Below are positions 9,470 to 19,492 of a stretch of 64,000 nucleotides of DNA, in pieces. The notes below the pieces were generated by a model, which saw only the letters and a program-made list of their open reading frames with translations, was not told the origin of the DNA and made no database searches. The stretch is from Diplonema papillatum (taxonomy: Eukaryota > Euglenozoa > Diplonemea > Diplonemida > Diplonemidae): NCBI GenBank assembly GCA_030068145.1, contig JAPJBO010000126.1, forward strand, positions 186,001-250,000. The letters run 5' to 3'. Each line of letters begins with the position of its first letter. The stretch's first letter is position 1. Position numbers and translations under genes: made by a program.

Positions 9470-11433
9470 GTATACGATGGACGGAAGATTTCGACAACGC
9501 CGAGGACGAGGCAGGGAATGTGCTGAGGCTGGTGCGACAAAGCAAGGGGGAGCGAGGGCACACCCTGAGAAAGCTGATTCGCGGCTGGCGACTAGGGGAG
9601 CTTGAGAAGAGGCGGGTAGACTTCGATGGGGTACGGGCAGGTGTAGAGTACGTCGCGACGAATGCCTACGGGCTGAAGGCGTCGACAACGCTGACGGCTG
9701 CACGGGACGTTGCCGAGGTCGTGGCTGGGTCGGTGATGACGGAGTCACATGCGGCCAAGCTGTGGGGAGGTGACGGGCTGTGCAGACGCTGTGACGAGGC
9801 GACGGAAGAAACTCTGGGCCACATTTGGTGGCAGTGCCGGGCGTACGAACGAATCCGAGGGCAAAACCAATATGCCGAAATTGTTGGCGCGGATCGCTCG
9901 ACTTGGCCCCCGTGCCTGCAAGAACACGGGATACTGCCGAAGGGAAGTCGAGTCAACATCGAAGTGCTGCACACGTTCATGGCGGAGGTCATGCACGAGA
10001 GACGACGGCTGGAGAGAGAAGGAAGAGACCGGGCGGTCGGCCACCCCTGGAGACAATTGCACCCTGACGACTGCCCCCCGCGCCGGCTGAATTTCGAAGC
10101 GATCGCTGGACCGGGGACCTTCGCGGCGGTCGGAGGAGAGAGGTGGTTCCGGGCGCTGCAGTATTGGCTGGATGGGATGTGCTGGTCGGTGGCGGGTGAC
10201 GTGTCGACGGCAGAGCTCGCCATCGACTTTGAGGTATACACCGGATTGGACCTTCCAGGCAGTGTCGTAGCAACGACGGACGGGACACCGTTGAGCATGC
10301 GTGCGAGGGTACTCGCAAGGCTTTTGAAGACCGTCGGGGACGCGCTGGAGCGGAACGGCGACGAACCGCCTCTGCCGGGAAGGAAATTGGAGAAGATAGG
10401 GTCGTTGAGAACGGTGGGAGCCCCGCCGTGCCTCACGGGGTACGAGATGAGGCCAATCTTCCGTGGTGGTACGGAGACGATGGAAGTTCTCGAGACGCAG
10501 CTGACGACGGCTCGGCACGAGTTCAACGGCGAGGCGTGGGGGATGGACCTTTTCCCGACGTACGGAGGTGGAAGGGCGGAGCGCGCGGCGAGATGGGCGG
10601 TGTTCAACGACGCTACGGAGAAGAAGAAAGGAAAGAAGACGGCAGTCGTCGGAGGGGATCCGTGGTACGTGCCGGAAGGGGTTCCCCGACACGAAAAGTG
10701 GGGTGAGCGGGTGTGCCACGAGCACCAGAAGGTGAAATGCGACGGGTGCAAGCGCCAGGGCAAGTGCTGTAAGGCCCACCACAAGGAAGACGACGGCCTT
10801 GCGGTGAAGTTCTGCGCGCAACACCGCCTGACGCAATGCGCGACGTGCAAGACGATCGCGGAGTGCTGCCGCAACGGACACCACCGGTGCCTTGATCATG
10901 GCATGCCGACGTGTGCGCACTGCAGCCGGCTCGCGGACTTGCGGAGTCGAAGGCCGAAACTGTGCTGTCGGAAGGGTCACCACCTGGCGGCCGTGGCGAG
11001 GAGTTATGAGGAGAAGAGAGGAGAAGAAGCAGCATCGAAGAAGAGGAAGGCGGAGCTGGAGGGCCCCGCGCCGGCGCCGAGACAGGCGAAGCGTGAGAAC
11101 GTAGTGTTCATTCTGCGGGAAGCAGCGGAAGGCGAGCGAGAGCCCGCAACATCAACGCCGACATCAGCAACGAAGGTCGGGAAGACGGCATCAACGCCAG
11201 CGAAGAAGCGGCAATCGGACTCCGCGGCGGAGCCGGTACCGAAAAGACGCAAAGGACGCGTCGATGCGCCACGACCATCGCCCAGGCGCCGAGAAAAAGC
11301 AGAAATCGACGCGCAACCGATGAACCTCGACGAGCGATCGAAGAAGAAGCGAAGCACCAAACGCGCGCCTGAGCGCGACGATCAAGACGAGCTAAAGAGG
11401 CGAAAGCATGACACTTCACGTGCGAAGAGATAA
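9470..11433 (+). pseudogene. LINE ORF2 C-terminal part with triple Cys/His cassette
   Basis: The frame is open from the microsatellite into the element, so it has no genuine start. The RT core and endonuclease are absent. LCRRCDEATEETLGHIWWQC at about 9778-9837 matches the C-x2-C...H-x4-C finger found after the RT in many non-LTR elements, and the preceding VVAGSVMTESHAAKLWGGDG fits the region before it. At about 10711-10985 there are three Cys/His cassettes of the type C-x2-H-x4/5-C-x2-C...C-C-x3-H (VCHEHQKVKCDGCKRQGKCC, FCAQHRLTQCATCKTIAECC, CLDHGMPTCAHC...LCCRKGHH). A Lys/Arg-rich tail follows, with several nuclear-localisation-like stretches (KRRKGR, KKKRSTKR). I do not recognise the cassette as a named family. 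GC content is high, like host genes, so the copy may be recent. Confidence 0.7.
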
Positions 11434-11488
11434 CCGCGCCGTCGGCGATGCAGATTATCGCCATAGATTCTTTGCATTCTAACCCAAA
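9470..11488 (+). mobile_element. 5'-truncated non-LTR retrotransposon (LINE)
   Basis: The insert is bounded by a perfect 12-bp duplication, ATATTACACTCG, at 9458-9469 and 11489-11500, both within CGATTACACT-type microsatellite. It has one long plus-strand frame and a 3' end GCATTCTAACCCAAA with no poly(A). A second copy of the same 3' end lies at about 22069-22110. 5' truncation, target-site duplication and a defined 3' tail are typical of target-primed reverse transcription. Caveat: in a microsatellite, matching flanks can arise by chance. Confidence 0.75.
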
Positions 11489-11500
11489 ATATTACACTCG

Positions 11501-13350
11501 ATTACGCTCGATCAGGGGGTGGGTGAATTGGCTCATATTTTCGAGGTCTTTTTAGGAAATCTTTTGGTTTTCGAGTAGTTCTGGTATGCGCGATTATGGG
11601 CAAGCTGCCAGCTAGCCCAGCGATCAAAATCTGACCCCCTCCTGGATGCAGAGAGAAAAAAAACCGATCTCCAGGACCCCATTTTTTCGGGTGCCGACCT
11701 CCATTTCCGGGGGGGGGGGGGTTGGTCAAAAAATTTACCCGACCAGATATTCGGAAAGCCCTGCCCTCAACGGATTCAAACGTGTCCTCAAAATCTCGAA
11801 ACTGACCATTTTCGGACCTGCAGATGGAAAATTTCGGCAGAAGTCCGAAAAAAGCCGAAATCTGTGACACTTTTTCGTGGAATGAGTGATATATCAAAAT
11901 CCACACGTGGTACTGTGGATCCACACGCGGAAGCACGCGTGGGGGAAAAAAATCCAGAGAGAGAGAGAGACGAGTTAGAGTGCAGGGACCATCTCTCCGG
12001 GGAGTTTCCGGTCTCCTCACTTCAAATCCAAAAGAAATCAACGTGTCGAAATCCACATGTTCCACACGTGGAGCGTAAGCCCTGCAGCTCGAGAGCTTCG
12101 AGAGACCAAACTCGGAAGCCATACTACTGCAAGAACCAAACCCCGAATACGATGACCTTCGTGTACGGAGAATACGCAGCCTTGCACCCTTGTGGAAACA
12201 CAAGGGTCGAAGCAAACCCCCTTTCGTAATTGGGGGTTGTCACTATAATCCCGGAGGTCGACACCAATGTTATAGGAGAGGTCGCATACGCTTGCTGCTG
12301 GCAACTTTGCGCGAGAGCTTCTTGCCCGTGGTCTAAAACTACCTCGCAACGTGCCTAGAAACACCGCTAAAGTGGGTCTTGTTTGTGGAAGGCGTACGCC
12401 CACCATCGAACCCAAATTTTTACCTGTGTGTCATGTGGGTTAGAGCACATTCCTCCTTTGAGATCTTGCAACGACAGCCTCCTCCAGTGTTTTCTGCCCC
12501 TCCCAAGCATGTGCTTCAGAGCATATACGAATAAAGAAACACAACGACGCGATGTGACCGACCATCGCGTACCTCGGAAGCGGGCAACCTGGAGTCTCGA
12601 TAACCTCGTTACGAGCTCAAGGAAGCAGCCAACGGCGCGCGCAGTTCAGACTGCGCGCGCTTTCAGAATGCAGCTCCCAAGGTGGCGTGGAAAGTCCTTC
12701 CTAGTCTTTCTCGCTGAGCGTGCGCTTCGCGAACAAATTGTGCCGAGGTCCTTTTGATCGCAGCTCAGCGCTTCCCGGCGAGCAGTGGCTGTGCAGATTA
12801 GTGCTCACAACAGGGTCCTCGAACGCCGTCGGCCGATGTAACAGCGCACAAACAATTGACTGACGAGACGACGTGTTGCAAGCAAGTAAGTAGCGCACAA
12901 TTTCGCACCAGCAACGGAACGACGAGACGACGTGTTCCATAGCGGGGGTGCAAGTAACGGGCTTCTAGATATCAATCATGATCCAGCATCGATTCAAGGA
13001 TGAAACGCTCGCGCTGATTGCCGCAATTCGGGAGTACCCAGCCGATTTGATGGCGCAGGTATCATCACGGGGAGCAACAGCATTCAGTCCGCTTGAGGGT
13101 GGGAAGAGTGCCTGGTATGGCAATAGAAAAATACGGTGCAAGCAATTGCCGGCAAGCCGAGGTCTTGCAAGCAAGTAGCAAAATGCTTCACCGGCAGGCG
13201 ACAGACGGTCGAAGCGGGGGCATCGATGCGTGAAAGAGCCTGCCGCCCCCGGCCCGGCAGCTTTCCATTCGGGTTGCCCCGTCAATGTGTGTAAGCGTTC
13301 GACAAAAAAAGATCTACTTTGTAGTTGCATTGCTTATCCCCCCTTCTAGC
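11501..13350. other. Gene-free stretch between the LINE and the NADAR region
   Basis: Includes a G-run (11708-11720), the right 33-bp inverted repeat, a GA-rich run (11956-11970) and diverged interspersed repeat near 12410-12530. A minus-oriented remnant of repeat family B lies at about 13287-13351. A short plus frame at 12978-13178 looks somewhat protein-like but matches nothing I know. Confidence 0.4.
11860..11892 (-). repeat. Right 33-bp inverted repeat (partner 5172-5204)
   Basis: Exact reverse complement of 5172-5204. It is followed by CACACGTGG-type palindromic sequence that also occurs beside the left copy and again near 12058. Confidence 0.7.
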
Positions 13351-13353
13351 CTT

Positions 13354-13439
13354 AGGAATTCTGATCAACCACCAAAACACGCTGCCCCTACGTCTCTTTA
13401 ACCTGCACAATACATTGAATTGGCAGCCCGCAAGATTGT
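13354..13439 (-). repeat. Interspersed repeat family A, copy 1
   Basis: 86-bp unit containing GATCAACCACCAAAACACGC and ending CCCGCAAGATTGT; identical in layout to 13677-13762. Related copies: about 33710-33855, 40540-40607 (inside the desaturase intron, immediately after its donor), 50022-50085 and 53092-53165. Confidence 0.85.
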
Positions 13440-13625
13440 CTCACGCGTCGGCGCCGCCGCTTCGACCGAGTGCGTCGCGCAGGGACATCAGCATCTCGCC
13501 GAGGTGGTTGCTTGGTTATCCCGTCGACGCCGCCCGCCGCCTCGGCGGGCGGCGTCGGAGAAGCCCGACGCCCGGATGGCCTGTTACGGCAACAGGAAAA
13601 TACTGCGCAAACAATTGCCGGCCCG
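13440..13625 (-). pseudogene. Partial duplicate of the NADAR gene 3' end
   Basis: 13440-13508 matches the last ~70 bp of the NADAR coding region (13763-13831). The sequence then jumps to a match of about 14005-14063, so roughly 175 bp are missing, followed by unrelated sequence. Both the duplicate and the intact gene are followed (minus direction) by repeat family A, so the duplicated block has a period of 323 bp and includes the downstream repeat. Confidence 0.75.
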
Positions 13626-13676
13626 TGTCGGTTGGTCGTTTTCCCACTTATCTACTCTGTGTCATCTTCGTTGGTT

Positions 13677-13762
13677 AGGAATTCTGATCAACCACCAAAA
13701 CACGCTGCCCCTACGTCTCTTTAACCTGCACAATACATTGAATTGGCAGCCCGCAAGATTGT
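13677..13762 (-). repeat. Interspersed repeat family A, copy 2
   Basis: Second 86-bp unit, starting 1 bp after the NADAR stop codon in the minus direction. It begins with GTGAGA, a possible splice donor overlapping the stop codon. Confidence 0.85.
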
Positions 13763-13763
13763 C

Positions 13764-16565
13764 TCACGCGTCGGCGCCGCCGCTTCGACCGAGTGCGTCG
13801 CGCAGGGACATCAGCATCTCGCCGAGGTGGTTGGCGCCCTGCCCGCAGGGCACGACCCCCCAGTGCGCGTCCCACGCGTGTCGGCAGCGCAAGCTCGCCG
13901 GGCGGGTCGCGAGCAAGTAGCGGGCGAGCGCCGGGTGCTGCTCGAACTTCGCCCGCTGCCCCTCGGCCATGACGGCGTGCCGCACCGCGGCCCAGTCGCC
14001 CCGGGTTATCCCGTCGACGCCCGCCGCCGCCTCGGCGCCGGAGAGGCGCGACGCCCGGATGGCTTCCTCCGCCGGCGTCCCGCTGAACGCCATCGCGTGG
14101 TAGAAGTGGGCCACCGACCGCCACTCCTTCCCCCGCACGACCACCGGCGCCACCCACTCGCTGCTCAGGGCGCCGAAGTGCTCCGCCGACTCAAACAGCA
14201 CCACCGCGCCCGCGCCCAGCGGCACCGCCGCCGCAGCGGGCACCCTGCGCTGGTGCAGCGCCGCCAGTTGCTGGAGGCCCTGGGGGGGGTCGTCGGCGGG
14301 TTGCCCTGCGGACGCCGCGGGTATCCTGGCCCGCCCGTCGGCACGCGCGAGCTCCGCGGAGACTGCCGCCGGCCAGTCGGACGCCGGCAGGCTGCGGAGG
14401 AGGAACGCCCACGGGTGGAAAACCGGGCTCGACAGCGTCACGGCGCTGTCTGACACAGCATCCGCCGTAGCAGGCGACGGCTGGTGGAGGGGGAGGACGC
14501 GGGCGATGTGGTAGAGCGAGACGAGCTCTGCGAGAGACGGCGGCCGGCCCGGCACGGCGGGCGCCTTGCGGGCCGCGTGGCGGTCGGCGAGACGGGCCTG
14601 CTCCGCGCGGGCGTGGATGCGGCCGTTTCTGCCGGCGCCGGACGCGAGCTGCGCGTACCGCGCCTCGAGGGCCTCGACCTCGCGGGCCGAGGAACTGCCC
14701 TCCCGCTTCCACAGCCGCGCGCCGGTGCCGGACGAGCCGCCGCCGGCTTCCGCCTCCGCCGGGCCCCGACCCGGGGTCGCTGGCTGCTTCGATCCGACCC
14801 CCGCGGCAGGTTCGCCTTCGAGGCCCGCGCTTTCTTGCGGCGCGCCGCCCGTTTTCCGCCGCGGTGCGTCCCTCCCGGGCGCGGCGGCGGCAGGGCTGCC
14901 TTCGGGGCCCGAGCCCTCGGGCGGGGGGGCGGCGTGCGTTTTCCGCCCGCCGTGGCCCCGTTGGGCCACGCCTTCCCGCGCGGCCGTGGCCGTGTCGGCG
15001 GGCCCCTGTTGCGTTCCAGACCCACCCCTTCCGGCGTCCCCATGGCTCCTTGCCACGCCGTCCTGCGCGACTGCGTCCTTCCGCGCGCTGCGCTGGCGGT
15101 CACACTCGATGCCGGGCGTCCGTTCGTCGTGTGTGCCGCCAAGCTTGCACTCGGCGCCACTCGACGCCGCTGCGTCGTTGCCACCGTGCGGTCCTCGTCT
15201 CCCGCCGCCATCGTTCCCCGCACCCACAGACGCCCTTCCGGCGTCCCCATGGCTCCGAGCCACGCCGGCCTGCGCGACTACGTCCTTCCGCCCGCTGGAC
15301 AGGCGGTCGCACTCTGCGGCGGGCGGCCGTTCACCGGCCACGCAGCCGGGCTTGCTCGGGGGCGGGTTGCCCCCCTCGACCTTCGCGAGATTCGGCAGCT
15401 CCTCCTCCTCCTCCTCCTCCTTCTTCTTCGTCTTCGTCGTCGTCCCGGCCTCCGTCGCATCTTTTTCGCGGGCAAGCCGGCACTCCGCGTCGACGGCCCG
15501 CAGGTCCAAATTGGCCCGCAGCTCCGCCTCGCGCAGGCTGCGCATGCCGAGTCCGGCGGGCAGCCCTTCCTCCTCCTTCCCGCTGTCCAAGAACTGCAGC
15601 CGCTCCCTCTCCTTGACGGCGACCTGCCGCCTGTGCAAGCGGTCCTCGTGCCTCTTCAGCTTCCTCTCCGCCCGCTGGAGCTCGGACAAGTGGTCGAGAC
15701 CGTTGGACTCCGAAGTCCGCAGGGACATCGACGCACGGGTCCCCCGGCTGCCCGACGCCCTGGGGCTCGGGTCGCCGGGGCCGCCCGCCGACGGGGCGGC
15801 CGGCGGCTCCGCGCAGTGCTTCCGCGGCGGCGGCGGCGCGCGCCGCTCGAGGAGGGGCGGCGGCGGCTGCTGCTGCTGCTGGCGGGCGCCGGCAGACGCA
15901 GAAGGGGCGGCTGCTTCGTGTGTGATCGGGTTGTTGTCTGGCAGGGGTTTGGCCGGGTTCGGCGGGTGTTTGAGGGTGTCACGCGTCTGGCGGGCGCCGG
16001 CGGACGCAGAAGGGGCCGTGGCTTCGTTGTCTGGCAGGGGTTTGGCCGGGTTCGCGGGCTGCTTGAGCGCAGTGGGGGCCGCGGCGGCTTCTTGGGGCTT
16101 GGCCGGGTTCGGCGGCTGTTTGAGGGTGTCACGGGACTGGCGGGCGCCGGCGGACGCAGACGGGGCCGCGGCTTCGTGGGCGATCAGGTTGTCTGGCAGG
16201 GGTTTGGCTGGGTTCGCGGGCTGCTTGAGCGCAGTGGGGGCCGCGGCGGCTTCGTGGGCGGGCGGGTGGTCCTGCCGGGGCTTGGCCGGGTTGTGCGGCT
16301 GTTTGGGGGCGCCGCGGGTCTGCTGGCAGGTTCCCGCAGACGACGCAGCCGGCGCAGCCTTGGGCGCAGCCTGCCCGCCATTCGGGATCACCGGCAGCTG
16401 CCGCTCGCCCTTCTCGGCCGGCGGCTGGTGGTGGCGGGGCGCCTGCGCCGGCTTCTTGTCCGGGCACGCCGCGGCTCCGTCCGTGTCGCCGCCGCGGCTA
16501 GGCTTCCGGGGCTTCTCCGGCGCCGCCCCGGAGACCCGCCGCCGTTCCACCAAGGCGGGGAGCAT
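13764..16565 (-). CDS. Large protein with C-terminal NADAR domain
   Basis: The 933-residue protein from ATG 16565 ends in a NADAR (YbiA-like) domain at about residues 783-930: AEHFGALSSEWVAPVVV, then WRSVAHFYHAMAFSG, MAEGQRAKFEQHPALARYLL, and WGVVPCGQGANHLGEMLMSLR. NADAR proteins act on N-glycosidic bonds of ADP-ribosyl or riboflavin-pathway intermediates; the substrate here is unknown. Residues ~60-250 are disordered Pro/Ala repeats (LKQPANPAKPLPDN repeated). Residues ~290-400 are charged and probably coiled coil (RAERKLKRHEDRLHRRQVAV). The middle is Gly/Arg-rich with repeated RSHGDAGR blocks. Upstream of the ATG lies a run of about 19 C residues (16660-16678), then a pyrimidine-rich stretch ending CCGCAG, a plausible splice acceptor. 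The stop overlaps GTGAGA, so a further 3' exon is possible. Domain call is confident; full extent is not. Confidence 0.8.
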   Translation of the reverse strand: MLPALVERRRVSGAAPEKPRKPSRGGDTDGAAACPDKKPAQAPRHHQPPAEKGERQLPVIPNGGQAAPKAAPAASSAGTCQQTRGAPKQPHNPAKPRQDHPPAHEAAAAPTALKQPANPAKPLPDNLIAHEAAAPSASAGARQSRDTLKQPPNPAKPQEAAAAPTALKQPANPAKPLPDNEATAPSASAGARQTRDTLKHPPNPAKPLPDNNPITHEAAAPSASAGARQQQQQPPPPLLERRAPPPPRKHCAEPPAAPSAGGPGDPSPRASGSRGTRASMSLRTSESNGLDHLSELQRAERKLKRHEDRLHRRQVAVKERERLQFLDSGKEEEGLPAGLGMRSLREAELRANLDLRAVDAECRLAREKDATEAGTTTKTKKKEEEEEEELPNLAKVEGGNPPPSKPGCVAGERPPAAECDRLSSGRKDVVAQAGVARSHGDAGRASVGAGNDGGGRRGPHGGNDAAASSGAECKLGGTHDERTPGIECDRQRSARKDAVAQDGVARSHGDAGRGGSGTQQGPADTATAAREGVAQRGHGGRKTHAAPPPEGSGPEGSPAAAAPGRDAPRRKTGGAPQESAGLEGEPAAGVGSKQPATPGRGPAEAEAGGGSSGTGARLWKREGSSSAREVEALEARYAQLASGAGRNGRIHARAEQARLADRHAARKAPAVPGRPPSLAELVSLYHIARVLPLHQPSPATADAVSDSAVTLSSPVFHPWAFLLRSLPASDWPAAVSAELARADGRARIPAASAGQPADDPPQGLQQLAALHQRRVPAAAAVPLGAGAVVLFESAEHFGALSSEWVAPVVVRGKEWRSVAHFYHAMAFSGTPAEEAIRASRLSGAEAAAGVDGITRGDWAAVRHAVMAEGQRAKFEQHPALARYLLATRPASLRCRHAWDAHWGVVPCGQGANHLGEMLMSLRDALGRSGGADA

Positions 16566-16659
16566 GGCCCTCTTTGTGTGCACTCGGGTGCCGCAGCCTG
16601 CAGCGCGAGTCTTGGTCTTCCGACGACGGCTGCGGACGAGCAGCAACAGCACGGGCTAG

Positions 16660-16678
16660 GGGGGGGGGGGGGGGGGGG
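16660..16678 (-). repeat. Poly-C tract upstream of the NADAR start (minus strand)
   Basis: Reads as about 19 C residues on the coding strand, followed about 40 nt later by CCGCAG. It could serve as the polypyrimidine tract for trans- or cis-splicing onto the NADAR 5' end. Confidence 0.5.
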
Positions 16679-16679
16679 C

Positions 16680-18429
16680 TGTTTGGCGGTGAGGACTGCT
16701 GGGGCACACAGCGGGTAGGTTGGTGGTACCGTCCGGTGTCTTTTCGACTTATTTCTTGTGTTTTTTTTGTTGTTGCTTCCGACGGTGTGCGCAGGTTGTG
16801 TGGTGGCTTTCGACGTGGCGGCGCGCGGGAATGAAGTCGGTTCAGCGGTTGGGGGAGCGCGGCGGGTGTCGCAGTGGCAGGTCGGAAACAGATCCGACGA
16901 CGCCGCCCCTGAGCGCCGCAGCGAGAACAGGGCGACGGGCCTGGCGCGCGGACTCCAGTTTCAGTAAAGAGTAGGATGCAGCGCCGTCCCAGTGTCCGAC
17001 GGAGTGTCGTGGGGGGTTCACCCCGTTGTCGCCCAAGTGATCACTGACCAATCGTCCTCGCAAGTGTGTGTGTGTGTGTGTGTGTGCGCCGAGTGTTTTC
17101 TTTGTTTTTTGTTGTTGTTTTCCTGTGTGCATATGCGTGACGTCTTGTCCTTTCATCTACGAACCGAGTACGAAGGCGGCGCACTGAGAGCGCCACGCCG
17201 TTTATCCGCTGCGCTTTCCCAGAAGCTGCTTTGCTCCGGCTCTGCCGCCGTTGCAGTAACAGGACACATTTTCCTCAAGTGGACGCAATGCTGCTATCAG
17301 TTCCACCCCGATCTCTTAGAGCTGCGTAGAACTGCCCGCCGTGTCTTTCACCGTGGGTACGAAGAGGTTCTCGCCTGAGTGAGTAATGCAGACCATCTCC
17401 GCAGATTCGCTGGATAACTGTCACGGTGCATCGCGGCCTGTCGCGGTCTATCAGTATGGGATGGACCGGCTTAGCACGTGACTTCGCGTATGGGTTGATG
17501 AATGATACCGGGAACGGATCCAGTCTGAGTAGTGATCATGTCCACGAATAAGGAGTATAATAGTTCCCTCCGTAGGTGTGGCGGGACCGAGCCTCATGAA
17601 ACTGCACTGCAACCGCGAAAGCAAAAAGGAAGTGATAAAGAGAAGGTAACAAGGGTGTCGACCGAAGAAGGGAAGCGGAGGAGGCAAGCAACCGGCCGAG
17701 AAAACACCGATCGCGTGTAATGTGTTGAGTTGGGTCAGGCGAGGACACCGCGTGGCCATTGTTACGTGTTGTTTGTTCGTTGTCGCACCTGTGATGATGC
17801 TCGCCAGCGCGGCGGCCGCAGTCGAGTTGACGCAACACGTTGCATCGCCCGGCTGGATTCGCTTATTTTGCTAAGTGGTGATTCGTGTCTTTGCGCCCCT
17901 TTTGCCCGTCTTCATCCTCACGTTCAGGTGCGCGTTGTAGCTACTCACTGAAAAGGGGCAAAAAAAAAGCTTTGCGCTATCTCTTGCAACTGGCGCTGGT
18001 ACTCCGCCTGTGCGTATCTGAGCATCCAAACGGACTGTTAGAAGTCGGCGCGATGGAACGGTTGCCGTTTTTCCCTCCTTCTCCTACTCATGGGAGGCAG
18101 GCACTCTCACACCAACACAGGACAAACCACGATAGTGCCAGACACTCTTCCCCTTCCCCTGAGCAAGTTTTAGCTCTAGGACCTCCCAGATCGAATCGGG
18201 TAGGTGATCCTGGGGCCGTGTTACCCATATGAAAGAACGAGTTGAAACACCCTGCAAGCCGCCACTTCGCAGACTAGCCTCTATACTAGAAGAAATGGTA
18301 ATCGTGGTAAACTCTACCCGACGCCGACGAGGCACGCAGATGTGTCACTTCGGTTGCCGGTCTCGACGGACGACCCGCGAAGTGTGCGGCACCACTTCCG
18401 CCCCGTCGGTCTCGTGCGTTCGCCGCCAG
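16680..18429. other. Gene-free stretch with a GT microsatellite
   Basis: A (GT)n run lies at about 17065-17086. A diverged copy of the 105-bp repeat is at about 18186-18305. At about 18310-18425 there is a copy of the 3' end of the small membrane-protein gene described below (coding for AEVVPHTSRVVRRDRQPK then stop). Nothing else recognised. Confidence 0.5.
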
Positions 18430-19200
18430 TTCCGCAGACTAGCCTCTAGACTAGAACCTCTACCAGTTTCTGAGGCTGGACTCCACCGTGTACCCATATG
18501 AAAGAACGAGCTGAAACACCCCGCAAGCCGCCAGTTCCGCAGACTAGCCTCTAGACTAGAACCTCTACCAGTTTCTGAGGCTGGACTCCACCGTGTACCC
18601 ATATGAAAGAACGAGCTGAAACACCCCGCAAGCCGCCAGTTCCGCAGACTAGCCTCTAGACTAGAACCTCTACCAGTTTCTGAGGCTGGACTCCACCGTG
18701 TACCCATATGAAAGAACGAGCTGAAACACCCCGCAAGCCGCCAGTTCCGCAGACTAGCCTCTAGACTAGAACCTCTACCAGTTTCTGAGGCTGGACTCCA
18801 CCGTGTACCCATATGAAAGAACGAGCTGAAACACCCCGCAAGCCGCCAGTTCCGCAGACTAGCCTCTAGACTAGAACCTCTACCAGTTTCTGAGGCTGGA
18901 CTCCACCGTGTACCCATATGAAAGAACGAGCTGAAACACCCCGCAAGCCGCCAGTTCCGCAGACTAGCCTCTAGACTAGAACCTCTACCAGTTTCTGAGG
19001 CTGGACTCCACCGTGTACCCATATGAAAGAACGAGCTGAAACACCCCGCAAGCCGCCAGTTCCGCAGACTAGCCTCTAGACTAGAACCTCTACCAGTTTC
19101 TGAGGCTGGACTCCACCGTGTACCCATATGAAAGAACGAGCTGAAACACCCCGCAAGCCGCCAGTTCCGCAGACTAGCCTCTAGACTAGAAATTCTACCA
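18430..19200 (-). repeat. Tandem array of 105-bp units, seven full copies plus a partial
   Basis: Units start at 18430, 18535, 18640, 18745, 18850, 18955 and 19060, with a partial unit at 19165. They look identical to the eye. The period is divisible by three, so a minus-strand frame stays open (35-residue repeat SSLEASLRNWRLAGCFSS...), but I regard that as a by-product. The array is flanked on both sides by copies of the 3' end of the small membrane-protein gene. Confidence 0.95.
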
Positions 19201-19228
19201 CCGGACGCCGACGAGGCACGCAGGTGTG

Positions 19229-19450
19229 TCACTTCGGCTGCCGGTCTCGACGAACAACACGCGAAGTGTGCGGCACCGGCACCACCTCCGCCACGTCGTT
19301 CTCGCGTGTTCGCTTCTCAGCCCGCTCTCCTTCCGTCATCAGCGACGCGGGGACCCGCCCCGTGTAGCAGTAGAAAGCACCCACGGCAAAAATGAAGATG
19401 AAGGCCACCCCGTGCAGGGCGGCCAGAATGGTCACGGCCACGCTCGGCAT
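19229..19450 (-). CDS. Small single-pass membrane protein, unknown function
   Basis: 73 residues from ATG 19450. Residues ~4-30 (VAVTILAALHGVAFIFIFAV) form one strong hydrophobic segment followed by YCYTGR, so a signal anchor or tail-less single-pass protein is likely. The C-terminal half is charged (EGERAEKRTRENDVAEVV) and ends SRVVRRDRQPK. The last 25 residues and the sequence after the stop are duplicated at 18310-18425, on the far side of the 105-bp array, with small in-frame differences. An upstream pyrimidine-containing stretch with several AGs (19470-19510) could supply a splice acceptor. I do not recognise a family. It may be a first exon and not a whole gene. Confidence 0.4.
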   Translation of the reverse strand: MPSVAVTILAALHGVAFIFIFAVGAFYCYTGRVPASLMTEGERAEKRTRENDVAEVVPVPHTSRVVRRDRQPK

Positions 19451-19492
19451 CGTCTGGTTCCCTGGCGCTCCCTTCTTATTTGTGTGCTGCCG

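Noticed and set aside
12978..13178. Small plus-strand gene (MIQHRFKDETLALIAAIREY...)
   Set aside because: Looks protein-like for about 30 residues, but overlaps degenerate sequence similar to the NADAR duplicate region and has no recognisable family or supporting splice structure.
14484..16718. Long plus-strand reading frames (about 700-744 codons) over the NADAR gene
   Set aside because: They are antisense to a frame with a recognisable domain; GC-rich codons keep the opposite strand open, and their translations are Arg/Pro/Ala low complexity.
18345..19232. 295-codon repetitive protein on the minus strand
   Set aside because: It exists only because the DNA repeat period (105 bp) is divisible by three; the flanking sequence duplicates a gene's 3' end, which argues for DNA-level expansion.
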